A stretch of DNA of 36,695 nucleotides from a virus, in the IMG/VR virus record IMGVR_UViG_3300025011_000108, positions 1 to 36,695 of that record. One strand, 5' to 3'. Position numbers and translations under genes: made by a program. Shown here in pieces: positions 1 to 6,823 of this stretch. The notes beneath the pieces were generated by a model. It was not told the origin of the DNA. It worked only from the letters and a program-made list of their open reading frames with translations, and did not search any database. Every line of letters starts with the position of its first letter. Positions within the stretch are counted from its first letter, which is position 1.

Positions 1-1
1 G

Positions 2-529
2 GGGTTCAAAAATATCTACCAGCAAACCGGCATTGAAGCGGACGACATCATGGCTAGGCTGGTGAGAGATAATCCCCATCAAGTAATCGTCCTGACCGGC
101 GATGAGGATCTTTTGCAACTGGTTGATCAGTGCACTTGGTATTCGCCGATGACAAAAACTTTAATGAATGAAAAGACCTTCCGGAAGAAATACGGCATTG
201 CCCCAAGGGATTGGCGAATAGTCAAGGCCCTGGCTGGTTGTTCTTCTGATAAGATTCCCGGCATCAGTATGGTCGGGGAGAAAACGGTTTTGAAATACCT
301 GAACGGAACCCTCAATAAAGATACAATTGTCAGCATGGTTATTGAGGATGAGAAACGGGCCATGAAAAAGAAAAATGGCATCCTCGTTAATCTACCATTC
401 CCGAAAACGCAATCAGTTGAGATTCAGGGTGATGAATTCAGCCCGGAAGGGTTTGGTGCCATCTGTGATTTATTTGGCCTGGAGAAACTGGCGGAGAAAG
501 TCGATGATTGGGGGATGATGTTTCGGTGA
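2..529 (+). CDS. 5'-3' exonuclease / flap endonuclease, 3' part (cut by window edge)
   Basis: The reading frame is open from base 2, so the N-terminal part lies outside the window. The visible 175 residues carry FEN/PolA-type 5' nuclease motifs: a GIEADDIMARL acidic motif (metal ligands), TGDEDLLQLV, and a helix-3-turn-helix region reading SSDKIPGISMVGEKTVLKYL, which matches the SDNIPG-x-GxKTA pattern that binds DNA. Members of this family (T4 RNase H, T5 D15) remove RNA primers and flaps during replication. It is the first visible gene of a + strand DNA-metabolism operon; its TGA stop overlaps the GTG start of the next gene. The family assignment is firm; the exact in vivo role is inferred. 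Confidence 0.88.
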   Translation, partial: GFKNIYQQTGIEADDIMARLVRDNPHQVIVLTGDEDLLQLVDQCTWYSPMTKTLMNEKTFRKKYGIAPRDWRIVKALAGCSSDKIPGISMVGEKTVLKYLNGTLNKDTIVSMVIEDEKRAMKKKNGILVNLPFPKTQSVEIQGDEFSPEGFGAICDLFGLEKLAEKVDDWGMMFR

Positions 530-1005
530 TCAAGCAACTCAAACAATCAGAACTCAAACAGCTCCGCAATAATATCCTTCTTGATCAAGACGGCCGGTGT
601 CCCATCTGCCGAAGACAAATAAATGAATATGAAATTTGCTTGGACCATGAACATAAAAAGAAAGTAAAAGGCACCGGTCAGATCCGCGGGGTTCTTTGCC
701 GGGCCTGCAATACCTTTCTGGGCAAAATGGAAAATAATTGCCGGCGATATGGGATCAGTCGGGTGCGTTTACCAAACTTTTTATCAAGGACGGCTGATTA
801 TCTCAGGGAAGACCATAAACCTTTTATTCATCCAAGCGAAAAAGAAAAAGCCCCAAAATTGATGAAATCTTCGTATAATAGTTTGAAAGCAAATTATTCC
901 GGTAAAGCAAAATTTCCTGGATATCCAAAGTCGGGAATATTAACAGTTAAATTAAAAACCCTTTTCCGGGAGTATGGGATCAGGCCAAAATTTTACGGGA
1001 GGTGA
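526..1005 (+). CDS. Recombination endonuclease VII-like Holliday junction resolvase
   Basis: A 159-residue protein with the His-Me finger endonuclease VII fold signature: zinc cysteines C25/C28 and C58/C61, a catalytic LDHEH segment (D40, H41, H43), RG at 54-55 and N62 following the second Cys pair. These positions are almost the same as in T4 gp49 (recalled: D40, H41, N62; Zn Cys 23/26/58/61). The family cleaves Holliday junctions and other branched DNA so that concatemers can be packaged. I chose the GTG at 526 because it overlaps the upstream TGA (GTGA) and places the zinc site correctly; a TTG at 508 in the same frame is possible. The C-terminal 90 residues are basic and could bind DNA. 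Confidence 0.88.
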   Translation: MIKQLKQSELKQLRNNILLDQDGRCPICRRQINEYEICLDHEHKKKVKGTGQIRGVLCRACNTFLGKMENNCRRYGISRVRLPNFLSRTADYLREDHKPFIHPSEKEKAPKLMKSSYNSLKANYSGKAKFPGYPKSGILTVKLKTLFREYGIRPKFYGR

Positions 1006-1012
1006 GTTTGAA

Positions 1013-1198
1013 ATGTTTTGTTCAGCTGAAGTTATAAAATATAAAAATAAAGAATTTTGCAAATCAATAAACTGCGCCCAATTAACAAAACAAGATGAAT
1101 GTAAAATAAAAGGGTGTATTTATTCTGCGAAAGATTTTCACCATTGGTTAAATAAAAATAATTTCTGTATTTCAAAATGTATTAAGGCAGAAAAATGA
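1013..1198 (+). CDS. Small cysteine-rich protein, unknown function
   Basis: A 61-residue ORF with about seven cysteines spread along its length and many lysines, suggesting a small metal-binding or disulfide-rich protein; no family recognised. The ATG at 1013 is preceded by a strong GGAGGTGA ribosome binding site. An in-frame codon at 974 would extend it into the preceding gene but lacks such a site. Its TGA overlaps the ATG of the Rad50-like gene, so the two are probably translationally coupled. It is noticeably more A+T-rich than its neighbours. Confidence 0.6.
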   Translation: MFCSAEVIKYKNKEFCKSINCAQLTKQDECKIKGCIYSAKDFHHWLNKNNFCISKCIKAEK

Positions 1199-2229
1199 TC
1201 AAATCACTCCGGATAGAAAATCTTGAATCCCACAAAGATACCTTTTTCGAGTTCTCCCCCGGCCTGAATGTTTTTGTCGGAGAAACTGACCGGGGGAAAT
1301 CTGGATCTTTCCGCGCCTATAAATGGCTGACTCAGAATAATCCCGGTGGCGAGTGGATGAGGCCCCTGTACTGGGATGGTACAACAACCGTTACTGGCGA
1401 GTTTATCAATCCCGGCCTTATCCTCAAGAGGGTCCGGGATAAATCAGAAAACAGTTATATACTCAATAACGAGAAACCAATCAATGCCGGCACCTCAGTC
1501 CCAAGCAATATAGCCACCTTGCTGGATCTCGATGATGTCAATTTGCAGACCCAGATTGAACGGGCTTTCCTCATGTTCGAAACTTCCGGGGAGCGCGGGC
1601 GTATACTCAACCGGATTGCTGGTTTGGATGAAATTGAACAAACCCTCTCCAATGCCAAGGAAGATGTAAATCGGCTTGATAAACTTTGGAAGAGCGAGAA
1701 AGCAACGGCGGAGGCCAAGGAAAAAGAGTTAGAAGAGTTTGTCGATATTGATGATATGGAAGAACGAGTCGGCCAGATCGATACCATGCAAAAGCTGCAA
1801 GCCTTCTCCGGCTCCAGGATTCAGAACCTAAAGAAATTACGGGATAGTCTAAAAACGCTTGAGGATGCGATTACAGGCAAGGAAGGGTTGCTTGCGGCCG
1901 AATCTACGCTTGAGGGTTTAAAAGAGAAATTACAGGCGGTACAGGTTGCGGAATCGCGGATTGCGAAGTTGAATAGAATCCTGACTTTGGATTCTGCTAT
2001 AAAAAGGAAGGAAACGGCGGAGAACTTCGAGGGGATCAAGGAAAGGTTTGAAAAGATCGGGATCGGTACAGGGGCCTTGGAATTATCTTCAGCCAGAGTA
2101 AAAAAACTGAAAAGATTATTGTCCGATTTTAGTATAATAGGGAAAGAGATTGCCGAGGTTGAGGATGAATTAAAAGACCTGCAGGTGAAGATTCCAAATA
2201 TTTGTAGCGAGTGCGGGAGGGAGTTATGA
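1195..2229 (+). CDS. SbcC/Rad50-like ATPase, N-terminal half (Walker A, coiled coil, zinc hook)
   Basis: 344 residues. The N-terminal beta strand and a Walker A motif GETDRGKS (residues 29-36) bind ATP; a Q-loop region lies near 118-130 with the text LQTQIERAFLMFE and a downstream ERGRILNRIAGLDEIE segment, typical of Rad50/SbcC. Residues from about 145 to 330 are charged heptad-like coiled coil. The protein ends at ICSECGREL, a CxxC zinc-hook half (C337, C340) only four residues from the C-terminus. There is no ABC signature, Walker B or D-loop; these are in the separate gene at 3768-4412. In a normal SbcC both halves are on one chain. The gene is part of an overlapping string with SbcD at 2400, and the products probably form an end-processing complex together. 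The ATG overlaps the previous stop (ATGA). Confidence 0.85.
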   Translation: MIKSLRIENLESHKDTFFEFSPGLNVFVGETDRGKSGSFRAYKWLTQNNPGGEWMRPLYWDGTTTVTGEFINPGLILKRVRDKSENSYILNNEKPINAGTSVPSNIATLLDLDDVNLQTQIERAFLMFETSGERGRILNRIAGLDEIEQTLSNAKEDVNRLDKLWKSEKATAEAKEKELEEFVDIDDMEERVGQIDTMQKLQAFSGSRIQNLKKLRDSLKTLEDAITGKEGLLAAESTLEGLKEKLQAVQVAESRIAKLNRILTLDSAIKRKETAENFEGIKERFEKIGIGTGALELSSARVKKLKRLLSDFSIIGKEIAEVEDELKDLQVKIPNICSECGREL

Positions 2230-2399
2230 TACGCAGAACCCCAATTAAAGAAGTTGAAGAAGAAAAAATGTGCAAATGTAGAAAAAATCCAGCAGCAGAA
2301 CCGCATACTTGTCCATACGCTGAGGAAATTAATGGCGATTCTGAAACTCTTTGCACCTGTTGTGAAGATTGTCAATACGAATGCGCTATGGATATCTAA
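2226..2399 (+). CDS. Small Cys-rich (probable zinc-binding) protein
   Basis: 57 residues starting at an ATG that overlaps the TGA of the Rad50-like half (ATGA). The protein has a dense cysteine pattern: CKC near residue 16, then HTCPYAEEINGDSE, LCTCCEDC and ECAMDI at the C-terminus. Similar small proteins with the words HTCPYAEEI and CTCC..C are, from memory, common in phage genomes, but no function is established to my knowledge. It lies between the two partners of the Mre11-Rad50 system, and its stop abuts the SbcD start with no gap, so it is translated with them. A longer version from 2211 would start inside the preceding gene and is less likely. Confidence 0.7.
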   Translation: MIRRTPIKEVEEEKMCKCRKNPAAEPHTCPYAEEINGDSETLCTCCEDCQYECAMDI

Positions 2400-3338
2400 A
2401 TGAGACGAAGCAACCAACCCAAAAAAGCCGATGCCATCCTGACTGCTGATATTGAACTCCGAGCCTTCCAACCAACTTGCCGGACTGATGATCACTGGGC
2501 GGCACAGGAAAGGAAAATCAAATGGCTTTGCCAATTGCAAGCCGAGAATGATGGATGCCCTATTCTTGATGCCGGGGATCTCTTTGATAAGCGGTACAAA
2601 TCAAACCCAAGCCACGAGTTGCTTGGTTGGGCAATGGAGAATTTGCCGGAGAAGTTTTATACCATACCAGGCAACCACGACCTGCCGGGGAAATCAATCG
2701 ATAATTATTCCAATTCGGCAATGGCAGTACTGCAAAGAGCCGGAGCTATAAAAGTGACATATCCATGGAAAACAACTGTTGACGCGGAAATTCATCTTTT
2801 TGGTTATCCTTGGGGCTTGGAAATAAAACAGCCGTTAATTCGACCTGTAATTGAAGAAAAATATATCGCCCTTGTCCACGCCATGGTCTATGAAGAGTTT
2901 GAGCCCTTTCCCGGCTGTGTCGGTTATTCCGCCAAGGAAGTAATGGATCTGCTCCCGGACTTTGACCTGATTGTCTGTGGCCATAACCATCAGACCTTTA
3001 CCCGGAAAGAGAATGGGAGGGTCCTTGTCAATCCCGGCTCCTTGATGCGGAATGATGCCGACCAGATTGATTTTAAACCCAGCGTCTTTTTGTGGTTTGC
3101 CGATACCAATACAATCAAAAGGGTTTATGTGCCGATTGAGGAAGGGGTTATCAATCGGGATTATATCGACATCAAAAAGGCCAAGGAAAACCGTTTGGAT
3201 GCTTTTGTAGAGAAACTTGGTGAACAGGTGGTATCCGGAATCAACTTCCATGACAACCTTGAGGCGGCGGTCAGCGATGGTCTGATAACCCAGGGCGTCC
3301 TGGATAAGGTATGGAACTATTATGAGGGCTTGAAATGA
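2400..3338 (+). CDS. SbcD/Mre11-like metallophosphoesterase (nuclease)
   Basis: 312 residues with calcineurin-like phosphoesterase motifs in order: motif I reads TADIEL (D17, E19), motif II DAGDLFDK (D60), motif III GNHD (91-94), motif IV LVHAMV (H160) and motif V CGHNH (194-197), followed by VNPGSLMR. This family, with Rad50/SbcC, trims DNA ends and hairpins using two Mn ions. The usual motif I is DxH; here the His position is Glu (DIE), so one metal ligand is altered. The C-terminal 80 residues are helical and probably form the Rad50-binding region. It sits between the two halves of the split Rad50-like ATPase. ATG directly follows the TAA of the preceding gene. Confidence 0.88.
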   Translation: MRRSNQPKKADAILTADIELRAFQPTCRTDDHWAAQERKIKWLCQLQAENDGCPILDAGDLFDKRYKSNPSHELLGWAMENLPEKFYTIPGNHDLPGKSIDNYSNSAMAVLQRAGAIKVTYPWKTTVDAEIHLFGYPWGLEIKQPLIRPVIEEKYIALVHAMVYEEFEPFPGCVGYSAKEVMDLLPDFDLIVCGHNHQTFTRKENGRVLVNPGSLMRNDADQIDFKPSVFLWFADTNTIKRVYVPIEEGVINRDYIDIKKAKENRLDAFVEKLGEQVVSGINFHDNLEAAVSDGLITQGVLDKVWNYYEGLK

Positions 3339-3535
3339 TGCATGATAACTGTAAAATATGCAAGCATTTATTGACTTATGTTACAAAACAGAAAAGAAAT
3401 AAGTTATGTTTTTGTACTGGTGACGCAGCAGGCCCATATATAACTTACGGAGTTCGTGTGGATTTTCATGAGTTTAATACAAAAGATTTTTTCAAGTCTA
3501 AAAAATGTCTAGGTTTTTCTGATAGGGGGTTTTAA
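3335..3535 (+). CDS. Small protein with CxxC/CxC pairs, unknown
   Basis: 66 residues starting at an ATG overlapping the SbcD TGA (ATGA). It has CKICKH at residues 6-11, CFC near 25-27 and a further Cys near 58, suggesting a small zinc-binding or redox site. No family is recognised. It is followed without a gap by the coiled-coil ORF at 3536, so it belongs to the same translational unit as the Mre11-Rad50 genes. Confidence 0.6.
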   Translation: MMHDNCKICKHLLTYVTKQKRNKLCFCTGDAAGPYITYGVRVDFHEFNTKDFFKSKKCLGFSDRGF

Positions 3536-3766
3536 ATGGAGCAAAAAATACAAGATATGTTGAAGAAAGTCGCCAAGCGGAAAACCGAACTGGCCGAACT
3601 GCGCGGTGAAAAGACTCAGATCCAGAAACAAATGGCTGCAGAGGATTGCGAAACCGCCGAGGATATTGAACGGGAAATTTCTAAGGAAGAGAGGAAGATC
3701 AAAAAGATCAATACCGAAATCGAGGCTGCGGTTGAAAGTCTGGAAGCGGATTACGATTGGTCATAA
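3536..3766 (+). CDS. Small coiled-coil protein between SbcD and Rad50 C-half
   Basis: 76 residues, almost entirely charged heptad-like helix (MLKKVAKRKTELAEL, IEREISKEERKIKKINTEI), predicted to form a short coiled coil. There is no catalytic motif. Its ATG directly follows the TAA of the preceding ORF and it ends one base before the ATG of the Rad50-like C-terminal half. Because that half has only a short coil, this protein might supply or pair with the missing coiled-coil arm of the split ATPase. This is inference from position and sequence type only. Confidence 0.68.
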   Translation: MEQKIQDMLKKVAKRKTELAELRGEKTQIQKQMAAEDCETAEDIEREISKEERKIKKINTEIEAAVESLEADYDWS

Positions 3767-3767
3767 T

Positions 3768-4412
3768 ATGAACCTGCAACCCTTCAAAGACAAAATACAG
3801 CAACTGAAAGGTCGCCGGCAAAAGATCCAGGAGGAACTTACCACCTCCCAAACCGCAGCCAAGGCCCACCGCCGTGAACTCCGCAATGCGGAGAAGGCGC
3901 AGGTAATTATCCAGTTAACCGCCCAATCGACTCAAGATGAACTCAAGTATCAATTAACCGAATTGCCGAAACTGGCCCTGCAATCGGTATTCGATGATGC
4001 GTACGATTTTTCTGTTGACTTTACAATCAGGCGGGAAAAGGTTGAGGTTGATTTCTGGTTTGTCCGGGAGGGGGCAAGGATCAACCCCAAGGACAATAGT
4101 GGTCTTGGTTCTGTCGATATTGCCGGCCTGGCCCTGCGCCCTGCTCTCTGGTCCCTCAGATCGCCCCGTAATCGCGCCAGTATCTGGCTTGACGAACCCT
4201 TCAAGCATCTCAAAGGGGCGGAGGCCAATCGACGAGCCTTGGCTATGTTATCGGAGATTTGTAAGCCCCGGCCGGAAAAGAACTGGCCGGGATTGCAGAT
4301 TGTAATGATTGCCGACGAGCGGGCCAGTCGGGAGGATCTTCTTGAAGTGGCGGATTGTATTTACGAGTTCTCAATGCGGGGCAGGCAGACAATAGTCAAG
4401 AGGATAAAATGA
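3768..4412 (+). CDS. SbcC/Rad50-like ATPase, C-terminal half (signature, Walker B)
   Basis: 214 residues. A short coiled coil (about 1-65) leads into a nucleotide-binding half-domain: a signature-like segment GLGSVDIAGLALRPALW (113-129), Walker B SIWLDEPF with D142/E143, a D-loop-like KHLKG (146-150) and a final strand IVMIADERA (178-186). These are the elements missing from the gene at 1195-2229, so the two genes together make one Rad50-type ATPase. The H-loop His (normally T/S-H-D) is Ala here (I-A-D-E). There is no CxxC hook in this half. The ATG at 3768 is chosen because it follows the preceding stop by one base; the longer in-frame ORF from 3606 overlaps the coiled-coil gene and is not expected to be used. 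Confidence 0.82.
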   Translation: MNLQPFKDKIQQLKGRRQKIQEELTTSQTAAKAHRRELRNAEKAQVIIQLTAQSTQDELKYQLTELPKLALQSVFDDAYDFSVDFTIRREKVEVDFWFVREGARINPKDNSGLGSVDIAGLALRPALWSLRSPRNRASIWLDEPFKHLKGAEANRRALAMLSEICKPRPEKNWPGLQIVMIADERASREDLLEVADCIYEFSMRGRQTIVKRIK

Positions 4413-4675
4413 AACGCTATATCATCAGGATGTGGTCAGACAAAGTCGACCCGGTAATTGTCGAAGTAGATATCATCCGGGAGAACGAAGATGTAATTTA
4501 TCTGGCCGGCAAACCGATATCCAAAGAAACCAGTTATATCAAAGTGAGAAATACCTGGGAAGAAGCACAAGCGAAATTAATCAAACTGCAAACCGCTATA
4601 TGCGAAAATCATCGCCGGCAACTCAGGAGATCAGAACGATTGCTTAAAAAAATAATGGAGCAGGAAAAACTATAA
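4409..4675 (+). CDS. Small hypothetical protein, last gene of + strand operon
   Basis: 88 residues, starting at an ATG overlapping the TGA of the Rad50-like C-half (ATGA). The N-terminal half looks like a small beta domain (RYIIRMWSDKVDPVIVEVDII); the C-terminal 35 residues are a basic, Arg/Lys-rich helix that could bind nucleic acid. No family is recognised. Its TAA at 4673-4675 directly abuts the TAG of the convergent - strand gene that ends at 4670, leaving no intergenic space. Confidence 0.65.
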   Translation: MKRYIIRMWSDKVDPVIVEVDIIRENEDVIYLAGKPISKETSYIKVRNTWEEAQAKLIKLQTAICENHRRQLRRSERLLKKIMEQEKL

Positions 4676-4984
4676 AATCCCTTTAAACTTCTTTTTCAAT
4701 CTTTCAAACTCCTTTAACTCTTTCTTTTCTGTTTCGGCAAAGATATACCAGGCCTCAAGTTGCTTACTATAAACTGGTTTAATATTCGCTACACTATTCC
4801 AATTCACTGACACTTCAAGAAACTCTTTGTACTCATCCCATCTTCCATCTATGCTGCCGAGATTTCCGTGAAGGCGGACATAAGTTCCATTCAAATGGGT
4901 ATGCATATGTCGATAATCTATCTCGATCTTTCCGATAACTCCAATATGGTATAAGGCCAATAAGGCTGGAAACGGTGACTGCAT
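4670..4984 (-). CDS. Hypothetical protein, last gene of the late operon
   Basis: 104 residues, no recognised family. The sequence looks like a small globular alpha/beta protein (IGKIEIDYRHMHTHLNGTYVRLHG, SVNWNSVANIKP) with a charged helix at the C-terminus (ETEKKELKEFERLKKKFKG). No signal peptide or membrane segment is visible. The ATG follows the ferredoxin-like gene by nine bases with a GAGAAAGA purine stretch upstream. It is the most distal gene of the - strand operon and ends tail to tail against the + strand operon. Confidence 0.65.
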   Translation of the reverse strand: MQSPFPALLALYHIGVIGKIEIDYRHMHTHLNGTYVRLHGNLGSIDGRWDEYKEFLEVSVNWNSVANIKPVYSKQLEAWYIFAETEKKELKEFERLKKKFKGIL

Positions 4985-4993
4985 TAATCTTTC

Positions 4994-5209
4994 TCAATAT
5001 AAAGAAATGGCTTTCTGTTTACAAACCTCAATTACCGACTTGACTCCTCTCCGGACATCTTCTCTCTGATATGCCCAAGCCGAAATACTTATTTTCCCGT
5101 TATAAACAGACCTGAATTTAGGGAGAAGTTTTTCACATTCTTTACAGTCTTGACAAAGTGCCTTATTAATTTCCAGGGTCAGCAATTCACCAGCATTGTT
5201 CTTTCCCAT
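4994..5209 (-). CDS. Ferredoxin-like protein (single [4Fe-4S] type)
   Basis: 71 residues with the cluster motif CxxCxxC at C19-C22-C25 (LCQDCKECEKLLP) and a distant fourth Cys C63 (VCKQKAI), matching the mono-cluster ferredoxin pattern CX2CX2C...C in which the last Cys is normally CP; here it is CK. The middle contains an acidic/aromatic stretch and helix (ISAWAYQREDVRRGVKSVIEV). Such proteins carry single electrons between oxidoreductases. Its TAATG overlap with the endolysin-like gene shows it is translated with the lysis module, an unusual place for a redox protein. It could instead be a zinc protein with four Cys; the spacing favours an iron-sulfur cluster. Confidence 0.6.
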   Translation of the reverse strand: MGKNNAGELLTLEINKALCQDCKECEKLLPKFRSVYNGKISISAWAYQREDVRRGVKSVIEVCKQKAISLY

Positions 5210-5682
5210 TATTCAAAAATCCCCCATGCCTGCCTGTAGAATTCATTCCAAGTCTGTCGATGTGGTTTCCCCGGCCTCCAGGCTTCGATGTATTGCTCCC
5301 AGGATCGCTCGTACTCGTCTTTTTGAGGTAGGGTATCTGGTAGTGTCCAAAGCAATAGGCGAGCGAATGCCGTAGCCAAAACATCGTTATGTTCGATAGC
5401 TGAGTAACTTGTGGAAACACTTCTATCGTATTGGAGTCGGTCAAGAACCCCATTGATAATTATGCTGGTTTGATAATGCTGTAAAACCCCTGCTACTCCA
5501 CCCATCTTCTCAAACTGATAAAATCCTCTTGCTGGCCCACCAACTTGTCGGCGATATGTGAATCTCGACTCCTGCAGGCCTATCGTTAATAGCATAGCTA
5601 TTGCGGCCGGAGAGTTCATTTGCTTTGGAAGCAAAGCCAGGCCAGGATAAATCGCAACTTGGAGAACATCAGAGATTTTCAT
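5209..5682 (-). CDS. Lysozyme-like endolysin / peptidoglycan hydrolase
   Basis: 157 residues. Residues 30-70 contain LLTIGLQESRF followed by VGGPARGFYQFEKMGGVAGVL, the QES...GGPARGxxQFE...GGV pattern of phage lysozyme/transglycosylase-like proteins; E38 is the probable catalytic acid. The family cleaves glycan strands of peptidoglycan. The protein has no classical signal peptide, so it would need a holin for export; hydrophobic membrane genes lie directly upstream. ATG is preceded by an AGGAAA site, and the stop overlaps the ferredoxin-like start. A virion-associated role cannot be excluded, but position next to membrane genes favours host lysis. Confidence 0.72.
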   Translation of the reverse strand: MKISDVLQVAIYPGLALLPKQMNSPAAIAMLLTIGLQESRFTYRRQVGGPARGFYQFEKMGGVAGVLQHYQTSIIINGVLDRLQYDRSVSTSYSAIEHNDVLATAFARLLLWTLPDTLPQKDEYERSWEQYIEAWRPGKPHRQTWNEFYRQAWGIFE

Positions 5683-5694
5683 CGTAATTTCCTT

Positions 5695-6126
5695 TTATGG
5701 TTTTTTGGTGCTGTCTTTCTTATCGAATTGAAGATATGTAAGAGTGGAAATATTTACGTTCATATCTGTTATTGATCGGAGTAGGGCTTCATATCTTTCT
5801 TCCGTCCTGGCCTGCCCAGTAACCAATAGATCAATTTGTTTGGAAAGGTTTTTAATATCAGCCGCTGTTGAACCAACATTGGATGTATATTGAGCTTTCA
5901 TATCATCTTTTACTTCTTTGATGTATACAAAAGAACCACCAACAAACAAAGTGACGAGAAGTGACCATCCAAAAATTCGATTCTGCCAGGTAAGTATTTT
6001 TGGAATATTATCTGTTAATGCCTGCATGTTCTTTCTCCGCTCTACTTCAATGCCATGTAAAGCACATTGTCCATCAATTCCAAAATTACATTTCCCGTTT
6101 TCTTTCTCGTCCTCATGTTCTGACAT
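5695..6126 (-). CDS. Membrane-anchored coiled-coil protein (lysis accessory / spanin-like candidate)
   Basis: 143 residues. The N-terminal part has a possible metal site (CNFGIDGQCALHGIE), one transmembrane helix follows (about 47-66, FGWSLLVTLFVGGSFVYI), and the rest is a charged periplasmic-type coiled coil with an ARTEERYEALLRSI stretch. This layout (cytoplasmic N-terminus, one TM, coiled coil) resembles XhlA-type hemolysin accessory or i-spanin proteins, but no specific family signature is visible. I chose the ATG at 6126 with GGAGAGG upstream; an in-frame TTG at 6129 is the alternative. It lies just upstream of the endolysin-like gene. Confidence 0.65.
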   Translation of the reverse strand: MSEHEDEKENGKCNFGIDGQCALHGIEVERRKNMQALTDNIPKILTWQNRIFGWSLLVTLFVGGSFVYIKEVKDDMKAQYTSNVGSTAADIKNLSKQIDLLVTGQARTEERYEALLRSITDMNVNISTLTYLQFDKKDSTKKP

Positions 6127-6162
6127 CAACCCTCTCCTTTGATGATTGCGAATTTCATTATA

Positions 6163-6210
6163 AATTTATATGGGTCTTTAATGTTGATTTGTTAAAGACC
6201 CATATAAATT
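6163..6210. repeat. 19-bp perfect inverted repeat (hairpin) in the lysis module
   Basis: Positions 6163-6181 and 6192-6210 are perfect reverse complements (core GGGTCTTTAA / TTAAAGACCC) separated by a ten-base loop. It fills the 95-bp gap between the genes ending at 6225 and starting at 6126. On the - strand transcript it would form a long stem without a clear following U-tract, so it could be an attenuator, an RNA stability element or a binding site. It is not a textbook terminator. Confidence 0.8.
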
Positions 6211-6224
6211 CGATAAAATCTCTT

Positions 6225-6494
6225 TTATTCTTTCAGAACAGGTTCATCCTTAGATTCGGAAACTTCGGGCTTTTTGAATACACCGGTGAGATTGGCTAAT
6301 TTTACCATTGCGGAAACAAAGGCCTCAATAGCTGGCCAGACCGAATCAATCTCCTTGAAAATCACACTGAGACTTTCCCGGATAGCCGCAATCTTTTCTT
6401 TTCCCCAACCGGAAGCAGGGATGAACTCCTCGATCTTTTGTACCGCTTCGATAATAGCCGGTACCATCTGCAAGAACATTAAAATATACTTCAT
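6225..6494 (-). CDS. Hypothetical hydrophobic/amphipathic protein of the lysis module
   Basis: 89 residues with a hydrophobic N-terminus (MKYILMFLQMVPAIIEAV) and further amphipathic helices (SVIFKEIDSVWPAIEAFVSAMVKL), ending in a charged tail. It lacks a clean long transmembrane segment but could associate with the membrane. No family recognised. The ATG overlaps the stop of the holin-like gene (ATGA), so it belongs to the lysis cassette; it may be a lysis regulator or phage membrane protein. Confidence 0.62.
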   Translation of the reverse strand: MKYILMFLQMVPAIIEAVQKIEEFIPASGWGKEKIAAIRESLSVIFKEIDSVWPAIEAFVSAMVKLANLTGVFKKPEVSESKDEPVLKE

Positions 6495-6823
6495 GGTTTT
6501 TTCTCCTCTAGGGTTCCAATAGTTAAGGCATCTGCCCCTTTCAGTTTTCTCGTAGTGACAATTGTCAAAACGATATTTACAGCATTTAAAAGGCCAGCAA
6601 GTGATCCAGAAACAATGATTATCACTTCGTCATTTACCGGCAATTTAACATCAATCGCCTCCAATCCAAGAACAATTGCGGTTAGAATAAGAGCAATTTG
6701 GTTCGCAGTAATGGCAACATTCTTCCAGCCTGCTGGGTCCGAAACCTGCTGCCCCGCTTCCAATGCTTCCTTGAATTGCCCTACATTTTTTATCAGTGAG
6801 ATCCATCTCATAATACGCTTCAT
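6491..6823 (-). CDS. Holin-like membrane protein (two TM segments)
   Basis: 110 residues with two hydrophobic helices, about 33-57 (VAITANQIALILTAIVLGLEAI) split by a short polar turn (DVKLPVNDE) from 66-93 (VIIIVSGSLAGLLNAVNIVLTIV), and a charged C-terminus. The size, TM pattern and position upstream of an endolysin-like gene fit a class II holin that permeabilises the inner membrane. The start is uncertain: ATG at 6823 has AGGAG almost touching it, while an in-frame ATG at 6811 has AGGAG at twelve bases. A lipoprotein-like ORF overlaps its 5' half in another frame. Confidence 0.65.
   Translation of the reverse strand: MKRIMRWISLIKNVGQFKEALEAGQQVSDPAGWKNVAITANQIALILTAIVLGLEAIDVKLPVNDEVIIIVSGSLAGLLNAVNIVLTIVTTRKLKGADALTIGTLEEKKP

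Noticed and set aside
1821-2540. 239-codon - strand ORF over the Rad50-like gene
   Set aside because: Phe/Ser-rich antisense shadow of a Lys/Glu-rich coiled coil.
3606-3767. Longer N-terminus of the Rad50-like C-half
   Set aside because: It would overlap the coiled-coil gene in another frame; the ATG at 3768 follows that gene's stop and begins the recognisable coil.
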